Of a stretch of 64,000 nt of DNA, positions 1-15,200 are shown in pieces (position 1 is the stretch's first letter; every line of letters begins with the position of its first letter). The notes under the pieces are model-generated. The model was not told where the DNA came from. It did not search any database and saw only the letters and a list, made by a program, of their open reading frames with translations. A program made the translations under genes and the position numbers. Source of the stretch: Liolophura sinensis (taxonomy: Eukaryota; Mollusca; Polyplacophora; Chitonida; Chitonidae). Location: contig NC_088302.1 in NCBI RefSeq assembly GCF_032854445.1, positions 29,791,979-29,855,978 on the forward strand. The letters run 5' to 3'.

Positions 1-1419
1 AGGCCAACTGAGTCACAAGGCCAAGACGAAGGTTCTATTGATGGCATATGCCATATCGCCTAAAGCTACAAACCCGGGACAGGGGTAGGCTGAAACAACC
101 TGAACAAATATTGCACATGTGTGTTCTCCTTCCACTGGGATCTTATCATTGGCGTAGTAGAAATAGGATTTGGGGTTCAAATATGAAAACTCATTGTAGT
201 TTCATATCTTTTTTCCCTTCCTCCGAAGACCAAATTGTGCTCAGTCTAGTAGCATTGGCTGGCCATTATGTACTTAATTCCACAGCTCATTCGAAGAAAA
301 GCTCAATCCTGAAAGGTCCACGTCTGTTGTGTTATAGCTTGGAACATTCTGTCCACTGCCACGTGTCAAAAGACGTGACTTCACAAAACAATAACATTAA
401 AAACAAATCCTAGAAAATCCTGTCTAGAGACGAGTGGCGCTAATACAAGGCAAGCTACGTGCAATAACTCCCAGTTAACTGTGTTTTTTGGCTGTCAGAT
501 GAAATCATACGGTTTATCAATAACGAAAGCCCATTTTAGTCCAGTCAAGGAATCATGTCTAAGACCCGCTGTCCAAGATGAGCAAAATCACATTATACGC
601 ACTTTTCTTGAAACCTGTCAATCAGCCGGAAAATTTCTATAGCTGAATTCACCGGAGAGCTATTCTAGATTGCGTGGCTCAACTAAAGTATCCCAGAACA
701 GCAGTTAAGCACAAGTTCGCTATGCAGTTTTGAATACGACTAATTCAATAAAGACTTGTGGCAGCACGATGTTTCGGGGAAAGCGGTCAAAGGATGGCCG
801 ATTGGCCGTATTTAAACATCCGTTCCGATTGTCATCTAACAAAACGGGATTATTTCACTATTCACCAGATTCGCTAACGTTCTCTCTCGGTCTTGTGTGT
901 AATGTTTCCCAGGGAACCTTGAAAAGACATCAACATGACCCTTAGACGTACAGCAATGTACATGAAATAAAATCAACGATTATACTTCACTTCGTTTAAA
1001 TTTCACTGGACCTAGTATTAATAGTTCAATCCAAGCGTCAACGTCCGACATTCGTATATTGCTCGTAGCCCAATCCAGTTTAACCTACAACCCCTAACTA
1101 TTACAACGACATTCTTTGTTTTTCATATATTTTTCCAGAATCTTTTTTTGCCATTATAAAGCTTTTCTCTCATATGTATGGTAGTAATGATTGTCTGTTC
1201 TGTAGACATTTCTCTCTACATCTCTCTCAGTTTTGATATCGTTTCAAGGTAATCACTAAAACTACTCTTCACGAGCTATGTATAATTACATTTTTATAAT
1301 GTTATTGTATGTTAAATGTGATGACGACACAGCATTTTGAGGAATTCTAGACCAGTGACGTCTACTATATTGCAATTAACATCAGTGCATTTTTTTTTTA
1401 CCTAATTTTGCTTAAGCTA

Positions 1420-1580
1420 TGGTGCAAGGGGACGTGTAATTTGCGACTATTTATGCGTTTACATGAACATGAATAAAACCCTGACTGAGCTAAATTGACC
1501 AGAGGACGTATTTCATCTGTTACGCATGACCCTTTGCCAGCCATAACATTGTCGTCGCTGCTCTGGATTTACTCTTTATG
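1420..1580 (-). mobile_element. One end of a TIR (MITE-like) element
   Basis: The segment matches, in the same orientation, the right end of the element at 7166-7635. Shared blocks are a 'gcgac.atttatgcgtttaca' type block, an 'aaaccctgactgag' block, and a terminal block whose reverse complement reads TAAATCCAGAGCAGCGACGACA. I found no convincing partner end, so this is probably a truncated copy. Confidence 0.4.
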
Positions 1581-2921
1581 CTGAACGTCTTTAATTATAT
1601 TAATATATTGAAGTAAGACAATGTTGCTTATGGATACGCAAATCCTTACTAAAGTTGGCAAACTTCGTAAACCATTGCCTCGTTCTAGTTATCTATAACA
1701 ACGTCTAAATTCCTCTGTAAGAGAAGTGTATTGCTTTGTCAGTGCAGCTCATCAGTGGATATTTAAAATATACAGTACCTAAATTGTTTACTGCTGATGT
1801 ATATTGGACTGATGTTTCATCTTTGTGTAACTCTCCCATGCGCCAAACTATACATGGCAATGTGAGTAATACACCTGACAACAGATGAAGTCAAGGTTAA
1901 TCAAGTGACGTAGTGAAAGCACATACCGTTAATAAGTATTCAGCCGTTCATGTTGTAGAGATTCTTGGGACGTATCAAGAATCCTGCCAAGCTCTTAGCT
2001 CGAGTGGTGAGCCCCTGTCATTCTGTCAGGAAGAATTTGGATTCATACGAACAATTTCAAGCACGACCAGGCCTTTTTTCGGCTCCTGGCAAACCCTCTT
2101 GCGAACATTGATTCTTGCAATACGAGTCAATACCAAACTTTGTTCGCTGACCACAAGGCTGCTAACAGCGCATTCCCAAAAGGATAAGAGATCCATGAGT
2201 CTGTGGTGTATATGTAATGACCAGATTTAAGACAGAAATTGTTAATTGTACTGCATCGGCCTTACTATTTCATTTTGATATGTATATCTTTTAGTTAATT
2301 AAGTTTTCGTTCTAGGCACTATAAGGTATATCCGTGCAGCCACTATCCGTGTTTGCGTGTACTTTCATATGGCTGACTTCCTCTGAGAGAAAACAATATC
2401 CCATGCACGATGCTGGTACACTGTACTTAGAAAGCTATCACTTAAGAGTTGTAATATAATAGTCAGATTTCCTTTACTCTGTGTACCAACTGAAGCCATA
2501 AGGCAATGGATGTCTTAGACCATACAGGATGGACGTTCCCCGGTGCCAGGCATGCCTTGCAGTTCATTGTAACCTTCCTAGATCTTATGTCTGTGTCAAT
2601 GTATTTTGGAACGGGGTGAAACGAAAATGAATATGGGAATCTCTGACCACAGTGACAGCCCTTTTCAAATAAAGGCTTCCCGAGACACGAACTGACATGA
2701 GAAAATTGCACTCGGCTTACAAACTAATATAGATTCGAATGCAGCTCTTGGGTGTTTCCAGCAGACTGTAAACTATTGCTTCCAATAGCATGACTCCGCC
2801 CCAATTTCTTATAGTTTCCCTTAGTTCTTCATTTCTGTTGACCATAGTTTTGGTCTGGAGCGCCCAGTAAGGCTACCGATTTTTGTTACAACGCTTTTCG
2901 CCACCCCTTAAACTGGCTGTC

Positions 2922-2983
2922 CTGATATACGGGAATATTCTTGAGTACGGCATAAAACTTCAGTCAAATAAATAAATAATACT
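2922..2983 (+). mobile_element. SINE 3' tail fragment
   Basis: It carries the family's 3' signature 'aatattcttgagtacggc' followed by a diverged 'aaaac..cagtcaaataaataaataa' tail. The tRNA-like head and most of the body are missing. Confidence 0.6.
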
Positions 2984-5778
2984 CATGGGGCGACAACTGT
3001 AATCAAAGTCTCGATAAATCTAAAAAAAGGTAAATTTTTCAGTGCTCTCCTTGGTGACACTTTAATTGTGAGCATGTTCCCGTTTAAACAGAAACGTCAT
3101 TACTTACACCTGTCAGTAAGAGTTTGATATTAAGTACAAATCGTTGCCAGTCGTTGGGATGGAGATCTGCCGTTGAAATATATTTACTCAGTTGCATTAC
3201 GTCAGTGATTAACCCTAAAAGTTTCCAACCCGATATAACTGTCTAATGCGTAGGTCGTACAGAATGCAGCGCGACACACAGCGAGCTTGGTTTCGAGAAG
3301 CTTCACCTGTTACTTCAATTAATTACTCCCACGGTATGTAATTAATTTTGTCACCTTGCCAGGATTGCCGGGTGACACCAGATTGCGTTACGTAAGTCTT
3401 ACACGTATTTAATCACTGCTCAGTGACACCGCACGTGATGAAGATGGTGGGTGCATGGCAGAAACCAACAACCCCTGGGTCTGCCAAAATTAATTATTCT
3501 GCAAAATGATGGAATGTGATAGGATTAATATAAATGCCTATACATGGAAACGTGAAAATATACATGGGATTTGTCAAATCCAGATATTGTGAAACATATG
3601 AAGTTATTACTTGTTAAATTTCTTGCATGGTTGTTATACGAACTTTCAGAGCAGTAAATTGTAAATTAGTGTTTTGTTTATGACCGGCAAGTGAAACTTG
3701 GTAATTTTATAATTCTCTAGGAATTTGGGATCACATTAAGCTGCAAAATGAATACGGTTCTATTTGAGCATTCAATCTTACAATGGCAGGGTGCATGGTA
3801 TTAGTATTTTTATTGTTTTCTGTACATAGTCCTACATTTGTTCACCCACAGTAATATCTGTTCAAGAATTTTTTAGAAATCGATCAACGGACAGCTCTGT
3901 TTTAATAGCCATTTGGCGATAAGATATTCAACTTTCAAATAATGGGCTTTCAACGCGACTTCCGGCAAGAGAATTGATTCGGTGCAACAGTGCGATTTTT
4001 TTTCCTTCCTGGTGGTGTTCCATATTTCATGAGGTCTATCTGGAAATAAATCTCAAATTTAAACATCCTAGTGTCCCTGCTGCACGCCACGCCTCCATCT
4101 CTCTAGACACAACACGCGAGACACAAGTTTGGCCCATGTCAGCACTGTTTCCCGTTAGTTTCGTGTTCAAGCAGCTGCGTACTCCAAGTATCGCGAACAA
4201 CGGTCGAATTAACGACCCAGCCATTGCCTTGTCCTTCCTCTAAATCCGCCATCAGTATGCAAAGGTGGTATCTCAAAATCGTCTCCAACGTGCCCATATG
4301 TTCGGTAGGGGCTAGCAGCTAGAATCTGTCACTCCCATCTCGGCAGGTGACGGTCCCCGACTTGAACTCTCTATTTGCTCAGCTCGCCAATTGCAAATTA
4401 AGCTGAACAGTTCCGTAGTTCTCCACTCGTTAGTAGCCTTAAGGAATACTTTTAGCGACTTCTGTGCAATCTCGGGTTCGGTAATTGCGAGGTTTTATCA
4501 AAACCGGAAATCTTTCGATCGATATGTTACAGGCCTCTTTTGAAATATTCCAACTCTTCTTTCCTTGAGGGTATGGTTTTTCCAGCGTTTGACATTTAAT
4601 CTCACTGTCTCGTATTGCGGTAGAGGTTCCCCCCAAAACCTATGTCTAAATATTCTCGTTTCCATAGAAACGAAAGTTAACCACTCTTGAGCCAATGAGA
4701 TCGCATTGAGGAATTGCTTGAAGGGTAGTTAAGATTAAGGCTGTGGTTGTACGGGTCGGGCAATAGAGTGCTTATATCGACCGTTACCTGATCCTTGCCT
4801 CACCCCCAGGGAACGGCATCTCCAACATCTGGTCGGAATAACCGTCCACTACCCACGGGGATAACGCCAGGGTTTTATCTGAAACCTCCGCCTAATCAAC
4901 CATGAAACACCAATGATGTCAGGCCACGTTGATATTTGCTGATAAACAACGTAAGTCGTAAAAAGTAAGCGGTATCATCTAAAAGATAGAGTGTTATGTG
5001 GCATTTCATTATGTGGTAATTGATTAAAGCTTGAACAGTTCATGTGTGCTAGATGTGAAAGCGAAGGTCCTCGGAGGCCAAACCACGTGGTCGGCTGAAA
5101 AGGCCTATACATTCTGTTGGAGAGCGTGGTGAATGTGCTTTAAGTCGTTGACTGTTTTCAGCTCAGAGCGCAGAAAGAGCGCGTATTGGTCTGGCTGGCG
5201 TTCGATCTACTCGGTGAACGAGTGCCGTTGGTTAGATAATGAGCGACGTGGCCTGAAGGCAGCTAACCGTCCTTAGCCGGGTCTCGGGCGGCCTTTTAAT
5301 CTCACTCTTCATCAATTACCTCTACAACTCCTTGGATACGGGAAGCAATGAGCGTCGATTCTTAGCCATTCGCGCAAAGGGAAATTTCATTTTCTGCTTT
5401 GATTTGCAGAAGTCGTATTTAATGAGGTGAATGAAGCCATTGAAAGGCCTTGAGGAAGTTGGCCACTCATATTACAACCGTTGCCAGACGCACGCGACAG
5501 GCTGAGGAACGCGGGCCAACTTTTCCATGCCTGCATAATTGCAAATTCTCTTTTTAGTTTAGGTGTTGTCATGACAAAGAGAGCCGGCGTGGGATCAGCG
5601 GTCTGTCCGTGTGTCAAGAGTGGCTATGACACCGTACCGGCCCTCCTCACCTAGCCGCTCTGGATTGCCGTATGTTGTTAACTTCCTGTGCTATATTCAC
5701 CTGGAGTATACTAAGAAAGGGTGAAGTTCTCGGAAAACTTGAAGATATGTTTGTTACACCTGTGGAGAGTAGACTGCG

Positions 5779-6206
5779 ATGAGGACCACGTCTGACTACA
5801 CGCTCGCCGACATGAGGAAGCCTGTGTGGTCGGGACGGATGGAAGGGATGCCGTCCCATCACGGGGAAGTGTCTCCATACGCCTCGGTGGAGCCAAGAAT
5901 TTGTGACCCGTACCTTCTTGAGAAGGACAGCGGGATGGACACGGAGAGCGAGAGGGACCGACGGGTGCTATCCCGTTCCGAGGTCCACGCCCTTCTACAG
6001 AAACTACGCAGTGATATTCATACCCTTCGAGACAGCGTTAGCTCCAGGGTGGACGACGAAGATGCCATGTACCAAAAAATAGAAAATAAACATAGAATAA
6101 AAGAAAAAAGACGGACTGCCGGGGATTACTTGCGGAGGCAGGCTCAAGATAGGGGATTACACCGGCTGGGATGTTTGTTTAACCAGAACATTCCATTATG
6201 TTGCAG
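5779..6206 (+). CDS. DEG/ENaC exon 1 (start codon, N-terminal cytoplasmic domain)
   Basis: Open from ATG 5779, with an in-frame TAG nine bases upstream, to donor TTGCAG|GTAAGA. It encodes 142 codons plus 2 nt. The first ~60 residues are low in hydrophobics; residues ~64-120 are charged and helical. The end, DRGLHRLGCLFNQNIPLCC, aligns by position with the pre-TM1 segment of the family. The split AG|G codon joins exon 2 in frame. Confidence 0.85.
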
Positions 6207-9200
6207 GTAAGATGATCTATCTGAACTATGCTAAAACTCTATAGAAAAAAGCACAAATAATGTTCTCTGTAGTTCTAAGAGGAATTCCAGTTTAAAGAGG
6301 ACTTAATCTGAAGCAAAATATGATGTTTAATACATTGAATGTAGGTGTAGAAACAGATTGTCGTACGCCAGTCGTCAACCATAATGAGCGTTGGAGACCA
6401 ATACGCACAGGACAAATCCCCAAAAAACGTTCATCCTAAACCACCACATAACTAAGGAAATATGTAAAGTAAGAAATAAGCATGAACTTTTTCCAAATTT
6501 TATTTGTATATTTATTTAGTGGCAAAGCCATGATCGGAAGTGAAGAAAATAAAAATACTAATAACTAAATGTTATTTCGCCGTGGTTTCGTCGGACGGGA
6601 AATATTTGAACCAACAGGTAAGGCAATGTGGAGTAAAAGTTGAATGCGCATGTACAAAAAAATATGCAGTGGTAGTGATTGCTTGTGTCTAAGCAAACCG
6701 GCACGTCCAAGCAAGCTGCCATGTCCAAGCAAGCTGCCATGTCCAAGCAAGCTGCATATCCAAGCAAGCCCACCAGGTGTTCTTAGCACAATTTCGACAA
6801 TCACATATGCACTAAATGAAATTAGTTTCAATTCTTTGTTGGAAAACTGTAAACCACCGAATGCCCAAAATAGTCCTAACCATGTATGACCGATAAATCT
6901 ATATGACTACAACACTACAAAACCAAAATCAGGGCAGCGACGATAGTGTGACAGTCTAAGATTCTTTTCTCAATTTACTTCAGTTAAGGTTTTATTTTAA
7001 CTTTATGTAAATGCTTGGATTGTAGCAACTTATATGTATATCCTAGAATTACTGTTAATGCTGGATTCATGTTCCATAAACAATGCCGCGAAACAATGCG
7101 ATGAAACCAGTCCTCCAGCAAAACTCTGGTTTATACTGTCATCCAGAGAAGAATACTGCAGCACAGAGAGTAAAACCAGAGCAGCGAGGACAGTGTGATA
7201 GCTGATAGTTTACAGCTGGGTATATGTAACAGGTATGATAACATCGAATGCATTTCATTTTTCCACAAAACAACTGCATGAATCTGTTTGCTGCGTGAAA
7301 CAAAGCTGTCGAATTTGACCGTCACCTACAGTAGCGCCTATATATTGAAGGATTTTGTCACAATACTATAAATTTCATAAAATTTGCTGATGTTCCTTTT
7401 TTAACCGTAAGTGTAAACAAAACCATTTTACAAAATTTTGCTATTTCTGTTGAATATATATAGACGAGGAAATTAGCACTTGTAATGGCGTTAGGGGCTG
7501 TTTAAATTGCGACCATTTAGGCATTTACATAAAGAGTTGGCGTAAAACCTTAACTGAGGTAAAATGTCCGGAATTCACCAGTTACCTGTTTCCATTTACC
7601 AGTTGTCACACTGTCATCACTGACTTGGTTTTACTGTAAGTCGTCTGCATTATTCTATATGTTATTCCTCTTTAATACTTACTGTGAAATAAACATCCAT
7701 TATACTTTTGTAGCTACTCGTAACCATATGCTACATGCTTTTGAGGTAATTATGACGTAAGAGAGGATTGCATTTCCATTTCCATTTTATTTAATGACAC
7801 ACGTATGCAACACTAATGAAGTGAAACATGATATCACGCAATGCAACCAGCCCGTGTAATTTAATCTCTTATACTCACGATAAATCTGCACGATATGAAA
7901 GCATTGTAGTTAATTGTCTCTGGACAATGTCAAATTATGTATCTTTTCATGTTTAAACCTTTCAAATAATGTGGAAATTGGTGTGAGACAAAAAAACAAA
8001 TGAAGCAAGTAAAACTAAACATATAGTAATTCGCAGTATATGTACTTATATATATATATATATACACACACACACGTTAGTGATATGTATACATGTATAT
8101 GTATACACGTCATTGATATCATCAAAGGGAAATAATCGATGACTTCCCCAATACCCTCAGGAAGTACAACAATGGAGTCAATTCTTATCGTTTGTGGGGT
8201 AATTTTCGAACATTGCTGCCAAACGCATGAAGTGAACAGGGGAGATTTGGAGGTGGAAGGAAGTAATATACAAAAGTGCACAACATTCAGGCAGTATAAT
8301 TATGATAAATGGCCGAACAATGCTAGGTTGTCAAATAAAAATAACGATGGATACGGAAAGAAATGGGCATGGACGGCGAATCAGATAAACCAGTCTTTCA
8401 TTGCCTATCACCAGTCATCATGGAGCTGCCATATTCTTCACCGCAGTTTTTTTCCGAAGCGGAGCGTGCCCCCCTCCATCATAGTGAACATCAGAACGTC
8501 ACACTATGACAAAGCGCTGTAATAAACCTGATCGCATAATCTTGAGTTGCCAATTATGTTTGGTAAATGGCCGTAGTCGGGCCGCTGTTGCTGTTCTAAT
8601 AGCAGAGGCGGGTAACGGAGATGGGCGATCAAGGGAATTTGGCAGGACCGGCTATGTATACAGGCCTACAAGTGAGCTGATCTCGGGGTAAAGAAAACAT
8701 CTATACACACAGATAGATTGCTACAAACACAACAGAAATTTGTGTACAGCCCAAAGATGGCTTTTAGCCAATATACACGGAGAAAATGAATTTAGTACTT
8801 CACAGCTCAACCATTTTCATTCATAAAGTGGCATGTAGGTGATTTGTTGTCTGTAATCAACCCACATAAAGCAGAAGTGGTATCTCATTTGTTTGAAATA
8901 AAGGATGCACAGTTTATAATGAGGTCGAATAATTGAAAGTACAAGTAAATTTCTTAAATTTTACGAACATCACAATAACGCGTTGATAAAACGTATATAT
9001 AGAATATTAATGTTCTGGTTATTTCATACAGAAATTGTATTGATGCATACTATATTTTCAAATATAGTGTAGATTAATAAATCTAAACCTCAAACCTGGC
9101 ATCCTTATACCACTCGTAGACCGTAAACGGTGCGTCACATGTCAGGTAATGGCAAGAAACATTTGTAAAACAAGGTAAAGCACATGTTAATAGAGGAATA

Positions 9201-12200
9201 TGTAAGACATAATGTGTAAATAGTAAATAAAGCTGGTAACATTTAAGCGAGAAGTCAACAGGTTTCATTCAGGATAAACTGTAAGTATAATATCCAATTC
9301 AGACTCGCAGTCCATGGATAATTTCCAAGTTAAAACACATATACATATACAGGCTTATAGTCAAGGATTCCCATGAAGAATAGATACGGACTCTAAATTA
9401 GCCGATGCAAATATGGATAGTCAACAGTTCAAAATAATCACACATGTAAAGTCTAATTAAGCCGTTGTCAATAGGTATAGCTGCCGACACGACGATAACA
9501 GTTCAAAATAAGCATTTAAATGCATGGCGAATTTACAGACGAATGTAAGAAGTGACTCGGTTCGCATCTATTTTGTGTTCGACGTGGGCAGTCAGATTCG
9601 ATACTGACGTGGCCTTACTGATTCTGTTTGGAACTATTCCTTTACATGTGTATATTCCAAGAAGTACATGCATGTATTTTGGCAAGAGAATTGGCTTTAA
9701 TCTTTGTATATGAATTAGGTTGTTCTATCATATTTAAAAAGAAAACAAGGCATATTCCAGTTCGTGGTGTTACGCCTCTAAATTACGATTATACAAATGT
9801 TAATAATTGAATAATTCAATCTGAAATGAACGTGAATCTAGTTACGAAGCATTCGGAAACTTGCACTAAAATTTGCCAGTCGGTTTCCACACATTTGACT
9901 ATTTATAAATCAGGACTAAAATTTATCTGTGTATGGTTTTCTTCATCAGTGGTATCGATAAATTACTTATCTAATTAATTATAACAGGTGAAAACACGGC
10001 TTTGTATTGCTGCAGGCCTAATTGTAGATGAAGGCATTGTTAACTTAAACTCGACCTCGTTGAAATATTTAAGAATGCATTGAATAACTCACATTCCGTT
10101 TTGTTCTTAATTTATAATATGTCCAACATCCTGTCTTAATGCTCACAAACTACATTGTTGACGAGTTTGAACAGTATTGATATTTACTGGAACAAAACCG
10201 CAGCCATTGTTATTGTTTGGAACATCCACAGTAATATCACAGAGCACGTATTTACACGTCAGCCTATAGCTCGCCATGTTTACTGAAAAGCAAGGGTATT
10301 AAGATTAGCCTTAAATCTGAGGACGTTATTGAAATCAGGATTTATAGCAGACTAATATTGTGAACTGCAACATTTACGCGTAGATGTCGACAATCTTTAT
10401 AAATGCAATTCGTACAGGTCTTACAATAGACTTTTAAAGCAAGAATCAAATAATAATTTCTCAAAATACACCACACAACGCTTCCTGTATGATAGGTCTT
10501 TATCATATTTAAATGATATTTATATGTGCGATAATATAATATTGTAAAATAAAATACTTTAAACACAAGATACTAAAACTAATACCTAAATGCTCATTGT
10601 GTATATTTATTACGATATGACCTTATTGTCTAGATTTCTAACTACAAAACCATTCAGCATCATATTTACTTTGCACAATTTATACCTTTCTTTTTGATTT
10701 ACTTAATGTAATAAGTTTTTAGATTAAACTTGAATTTTAGAACTGACATTTAATTTACTGTATTACAATTTTCACAGGCTATATCAATGTTCACATTGAC
10801 AGAAGGTTTATCACACACACATATAATGTACGGAATAGTAACAGTTTGAAAGTATCTAGGCCTACATGCGTATAGAAATCTATTACAGCATTATAATTAA
10901 TATGCAACATAGATCTTAATCCATAAAAACATTGCAAAGGTTTTTTTATATAAAGAGTCCTATCCGGCCGTGCGTGGGAAGGTCTGGCAGGTACCTGCGG
11001 ATGGTCGTGGGGTTTCCCTCGGGCTCTGCCTGGTTTCCTCACACCATAATGCTGGCCGCCGTCGTATAAGTGAAATATTCTGGAGTATGGCCTGAAACAC
11101 CAATCAAATAAATAAATAAATAAATAAATTTATAATGAGAGTAGCCTATAAATAAAATATGTGTACATGGAATGCCCAAGTCAGTCATAAATTCCGATAT
11201 AAAATTAAATATGAAATTTATAATTGAGCCTCCCTGAAACCTTACAATGGGAAAGATGCAGATCAAGTGCAAATGCATGTGCAGGTAAATATTAATAAAT
11301 AATTGAAATTATTTCAACAGCCTGTTCTAAATCATGTTAGCTTTGTTCTGTTTGACGGCTGTGATTCGGGCAAAGATAATAAATGGTTCTCATAAATGTA
11401 TCGAATGTATGCATTTATTTGTGTATGTGTCACTGCTGACTTTTATTTAAATTTGAGACCAAAAGATGTGATATTAATAAAGATAAATCCTAGTAAAATG
11501 CAGCCTGGTAAATTTAATTTTATACTATATATTTTGCCGGTACAAGTCATTTAGTTTATACTTGCATGGAGGTATAACGCCATGATGCATTTCATCTAAG
11601 GGTAGAGATGCATTTAAGCATTATACACGCTGAAGAATTTTCGGGCTTAGCATTCTGCTTGCTATATGCAAATACATGGTTTACTTTCAGTATTAATGTA
11701 GAAAGAACTAACTGGTTTGGAATCTTAGGGTATGACAAAATTTATATATTAATAGCCGGATACCAAATTCAAGACATCCCATACAAAATTGAGAGGTAAA
11801 TTACTTCACCATTTAAAGTACCTAAGAGTGAATATTTTGTTGATAATAACTGCTATATGTTAACGGAAATTTATCATACAAAAAGACCATTCGTTATTAC
11901 AGATCTGAAGAATATGTGAGCACGCGTGTCCTGTTCGTATATACAATACTGTTTACACTTATCATGTCTCCTGAATTTTCGAGACACATTGCTTCCATTT
12001 ACTGTATTTAGTCTAAAATTTAAAACGTGACTAAGATACTCATCTTACCTAATTCTGAGAGTTTTGTTCGTCGTAGAAAGCTTATGTTTCTTTGGACTCT
12101 ATTTTACTGGAAACATGAATGTTTCAACTCCAAAAGTAATATTTATCACCTGTATAAAAATTCATTTAGGCAAATTTTTAAGTAAATACAATGTGTTATC

Positions 12201-15200
12201 TTCTAAAGCTTTAACCCCCTTGATTAGAAATGAAATAGCTCAAGGCAATATTGTATAACGGTTTTATCACCTAGAACACTTTTTGGTATATATGTCGATA
12301 TCTATATATCTGTAGCCAGTTTTCTTTCACATAGTTTTATTCTCAGGCTAATGTAGTGAGGTTCATATTTACCACTTTTATTTCACCTTTTTTATTCTCC
12401 GGTTGATATGAGTATTGATATTGGGGTCTAAATATATGTGATACCAATTGTTTTACACTTTGGTGCAGTTTCAAGTAGATATGGGTATTGATATTGGGGT
12501 CTATATATGTGTGATACCAGTTTTCTTACCCGTTAGTGCACTTTCAAGTAGATATATGTATTGATTTTGGGGTCTATATATATCTGAAACCAGTTTTCTT
12601 ACACTTTGGTGCACTTTCAAGTAGATATGGGCATTGATATTGAGGCCTACATATATCTGTAACAATTTTCTTGTACTATCTTGTATTTTCAGGTGGATAT
12701 GGGTATTGATATTGAGGTCTACATATAGCTGATACTAATTTTTCTCCACCTTGATGTACTTTCAGGTTGATATGGGTATTGATAGTGGGCGCTCTGCTGG
12801 CACTGGCTGCCTATCAACTACGGGACAGGATTCTCAAATTCATCAACTTTCGTACCTACAGTAGTGTTCAAATTTACCAGCTTGATTCCATGCCTTTTCC
12901 TGCCGTCACAATTTGTAATTTAAATCCTTTCAGGTAAGTCACTGTAACTCATTGCTGATATTAAGTAAATATGTGACTTTACAAACTATGCCTAGTTTTA
13001 TCTCGGGACAATGGATAAAAAAAAATGAAGAAATGAATATGATTCTCAAGGGTAGCAATGAATAATACTGTGAGTTAAATTTTAAATAAATTATAATACT
13101 TAATTCTAATACAAATTAGAAATGTCTCCAACAGGCTGATAACCTTTGAACAAGGTTTTCGTCAGAAGCACAAAGCCAGAGTAGACAGTGTAATATTTTT
13201 ATTCAGAATGTCATTACTGTTACAAATAAAAGAACATTTTTCATCGTAGATTCACAAATGTAAACAATTTATCTTAGATAAATGTTGAATTAGTAACATT
13301 TCATAAAGACTCACACGGACAATATCTATTATTCCTTATAGATATTAAGCCGCAATCCGTTCTAATATTAAAGTTCACATTGATTAAATCTGAGAAGTGT
13401 AACGTCCTCAACGTTGACCTAACATGCACTACCCTCACCACCACCCTCCACCCGTCACACACACACAACCCACAATTCTCTCCTATACCCCACGCCCAAA
13501 AAAAAAAAAACAAGAGATCAAGTGAATCAATTGCGCTGGTGATACGGCTTTAATATTACATTCTCTAATACTGGAAATACATTTTATGCGTCAGAAATAT
13601 TTCAATTTTCTGTATATAAATATCTAAAAACAAAAAAAAAAAGAAAGGCTCAAAATGAGGGTGATAAGAACACGGCAAGTGATAAACATGACAATTTAAT
13701 GGAATACATGTAAACTCACGGTCGCTATTGGATCGTAGCCAGGAGAATCATCTGCGTCCCCTGTTTGGTGATATATACACAAAGTGTAGCTAACGTCTCC
13801 GCGAGTATAATACGTATAGGACATTGTAGACTTCTTGTAGTCTCTGACTGGTCATTTATATGACTTATAGGAAACTTTACCAGATTTATACCACCAAGGT
13901 GGTATAAATCAATCATGCTGTCTGTAATGTCATTTATACAACACGTCCCCGAGTTTACGTTATGTAGAACATTGCCAGTTTTATACTGTCTCTCCTGTAT
14001 AACCATGCACACAGTGGTATAGGCGTTTGTGTAATGCCTATTTACAGTATCATTTAGGCTCACTGTGCATACCGCAATTCACATAACATATATAGGGGTT
14101 TCACTCATATATTATCCAGCGCATAGAGTTCTATGTAGGCTCAATTTTTGGCCTTTTGTCTATACAACACAAGCGATATCTCTGCATATATGTCATCAAA
14201 ATATAATTGATTTAACCAAAAGTAAAATTTTGGTTACTATGGGTTACTAAGACACGAAATGTACGAGAAAGGCAAACGAGCGCTCGAAATGCAGGAACAG
14301 TTCTCATTATTAATATGTACATATAGTAATTAGGTGGAGTTCATCTAATCGGCGTGGTAGTTTTGCACTATTATAACTATAGCGATGTGTTACCAACCAT
14401 GGGCATTTAACTGACAGAGAAAGTAATAATCAGTGAATAACTAAACAAATATATAAAATCACAACATGTTACAACGGTCAGCAAAAATCAGACCGGCCGT
14501 AGGTGGGAAGGTCTGCCAACAACCTGCGGATGGTCTTGGGTTTCCACCGGACTCCTCCCGCAGTAATGCTGGCCGTTGTATAAGTGAAATATTCTTGAGT
14601 ATGGCGTAAAACACCAATCAAATAAATAAATAAATCAAAAATCAGAACACAGACCAAGAGGTATTAAAATAAACCCTAAATCTGAAACCATACTACATTT
14701 GAATCTATAGTACAAGCAATTATTCTTGGTTATTTACTTTCACACCGTAGTTTATGTGGTAATATAAAACGTTAAGTTGATGTTTTTTTTTCAAACTTTG
14801 AAATCTTAGCATTAAAATCTGAGATTATGATAGATATAGAATGATATTCTGAAGATCTTTTTAGAGATAAAAACAACATGTACATGTATTTCTAAAGACA
14901 AACGACGTTTTGGGGGAATGATTGTCGTCATGCTTTACAACGATGGTATAGTATCTCCACGAAAACTTTGATTTTGCAGAATATATGAAGTTTATCCACG
15001 ACACATTGTCTTGTTCATGTTACAGCTGAGCTCTGATTCAAATCACTAACAATGCATACACATGTGGCGTTATTGTTTGCGGCTAATATCATGTGATTTC
15101 TTGTTGGTTTTATCTTAAAGGAAGAGTTGACATGTTATGCAAATATGTATTATGGTGACGTCTTCCTGTCCGGAACTATTGCCTCATTGATATCCCTGTA

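Larger units (their letters stand above)
1..5778. other. Upstream flank without a recognisable gene
   Basis: No open frame here shows a recognisable domain or a splice-bounded conserved exon. The region holds a partial inverted-repeat element near 1420-1580 and a SINE tail near 2922-2983. The stretch from about 4000 to 5760 is less AT-rich than the rest and directly precedes the channel's first coding exon, so it may contain its promoter and 5' UTR. I could not identify a TATA box or an initiator with confidence. Confidence 0.5.
6207..12765 (+). other. Channel intron 1
   Basis: About 6.6 kb of AT-rich sequence between coding exons 1 and 2. It contains an 18-bp minisatellite (6703-6766), inverted-repeat elements (6913-7635), a TA/CA microsatellite near 8048-8100, a SINE (10963-11131) and the junction-derived array ending at 12765. 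No conserved coding segment was seen. Confidence 0.6.

Noticed and set aside
6565..6889. Repetitive peptides on both strands
   Set aside because: Produced by the 18-bp minisatellite, with no other coding evidence.
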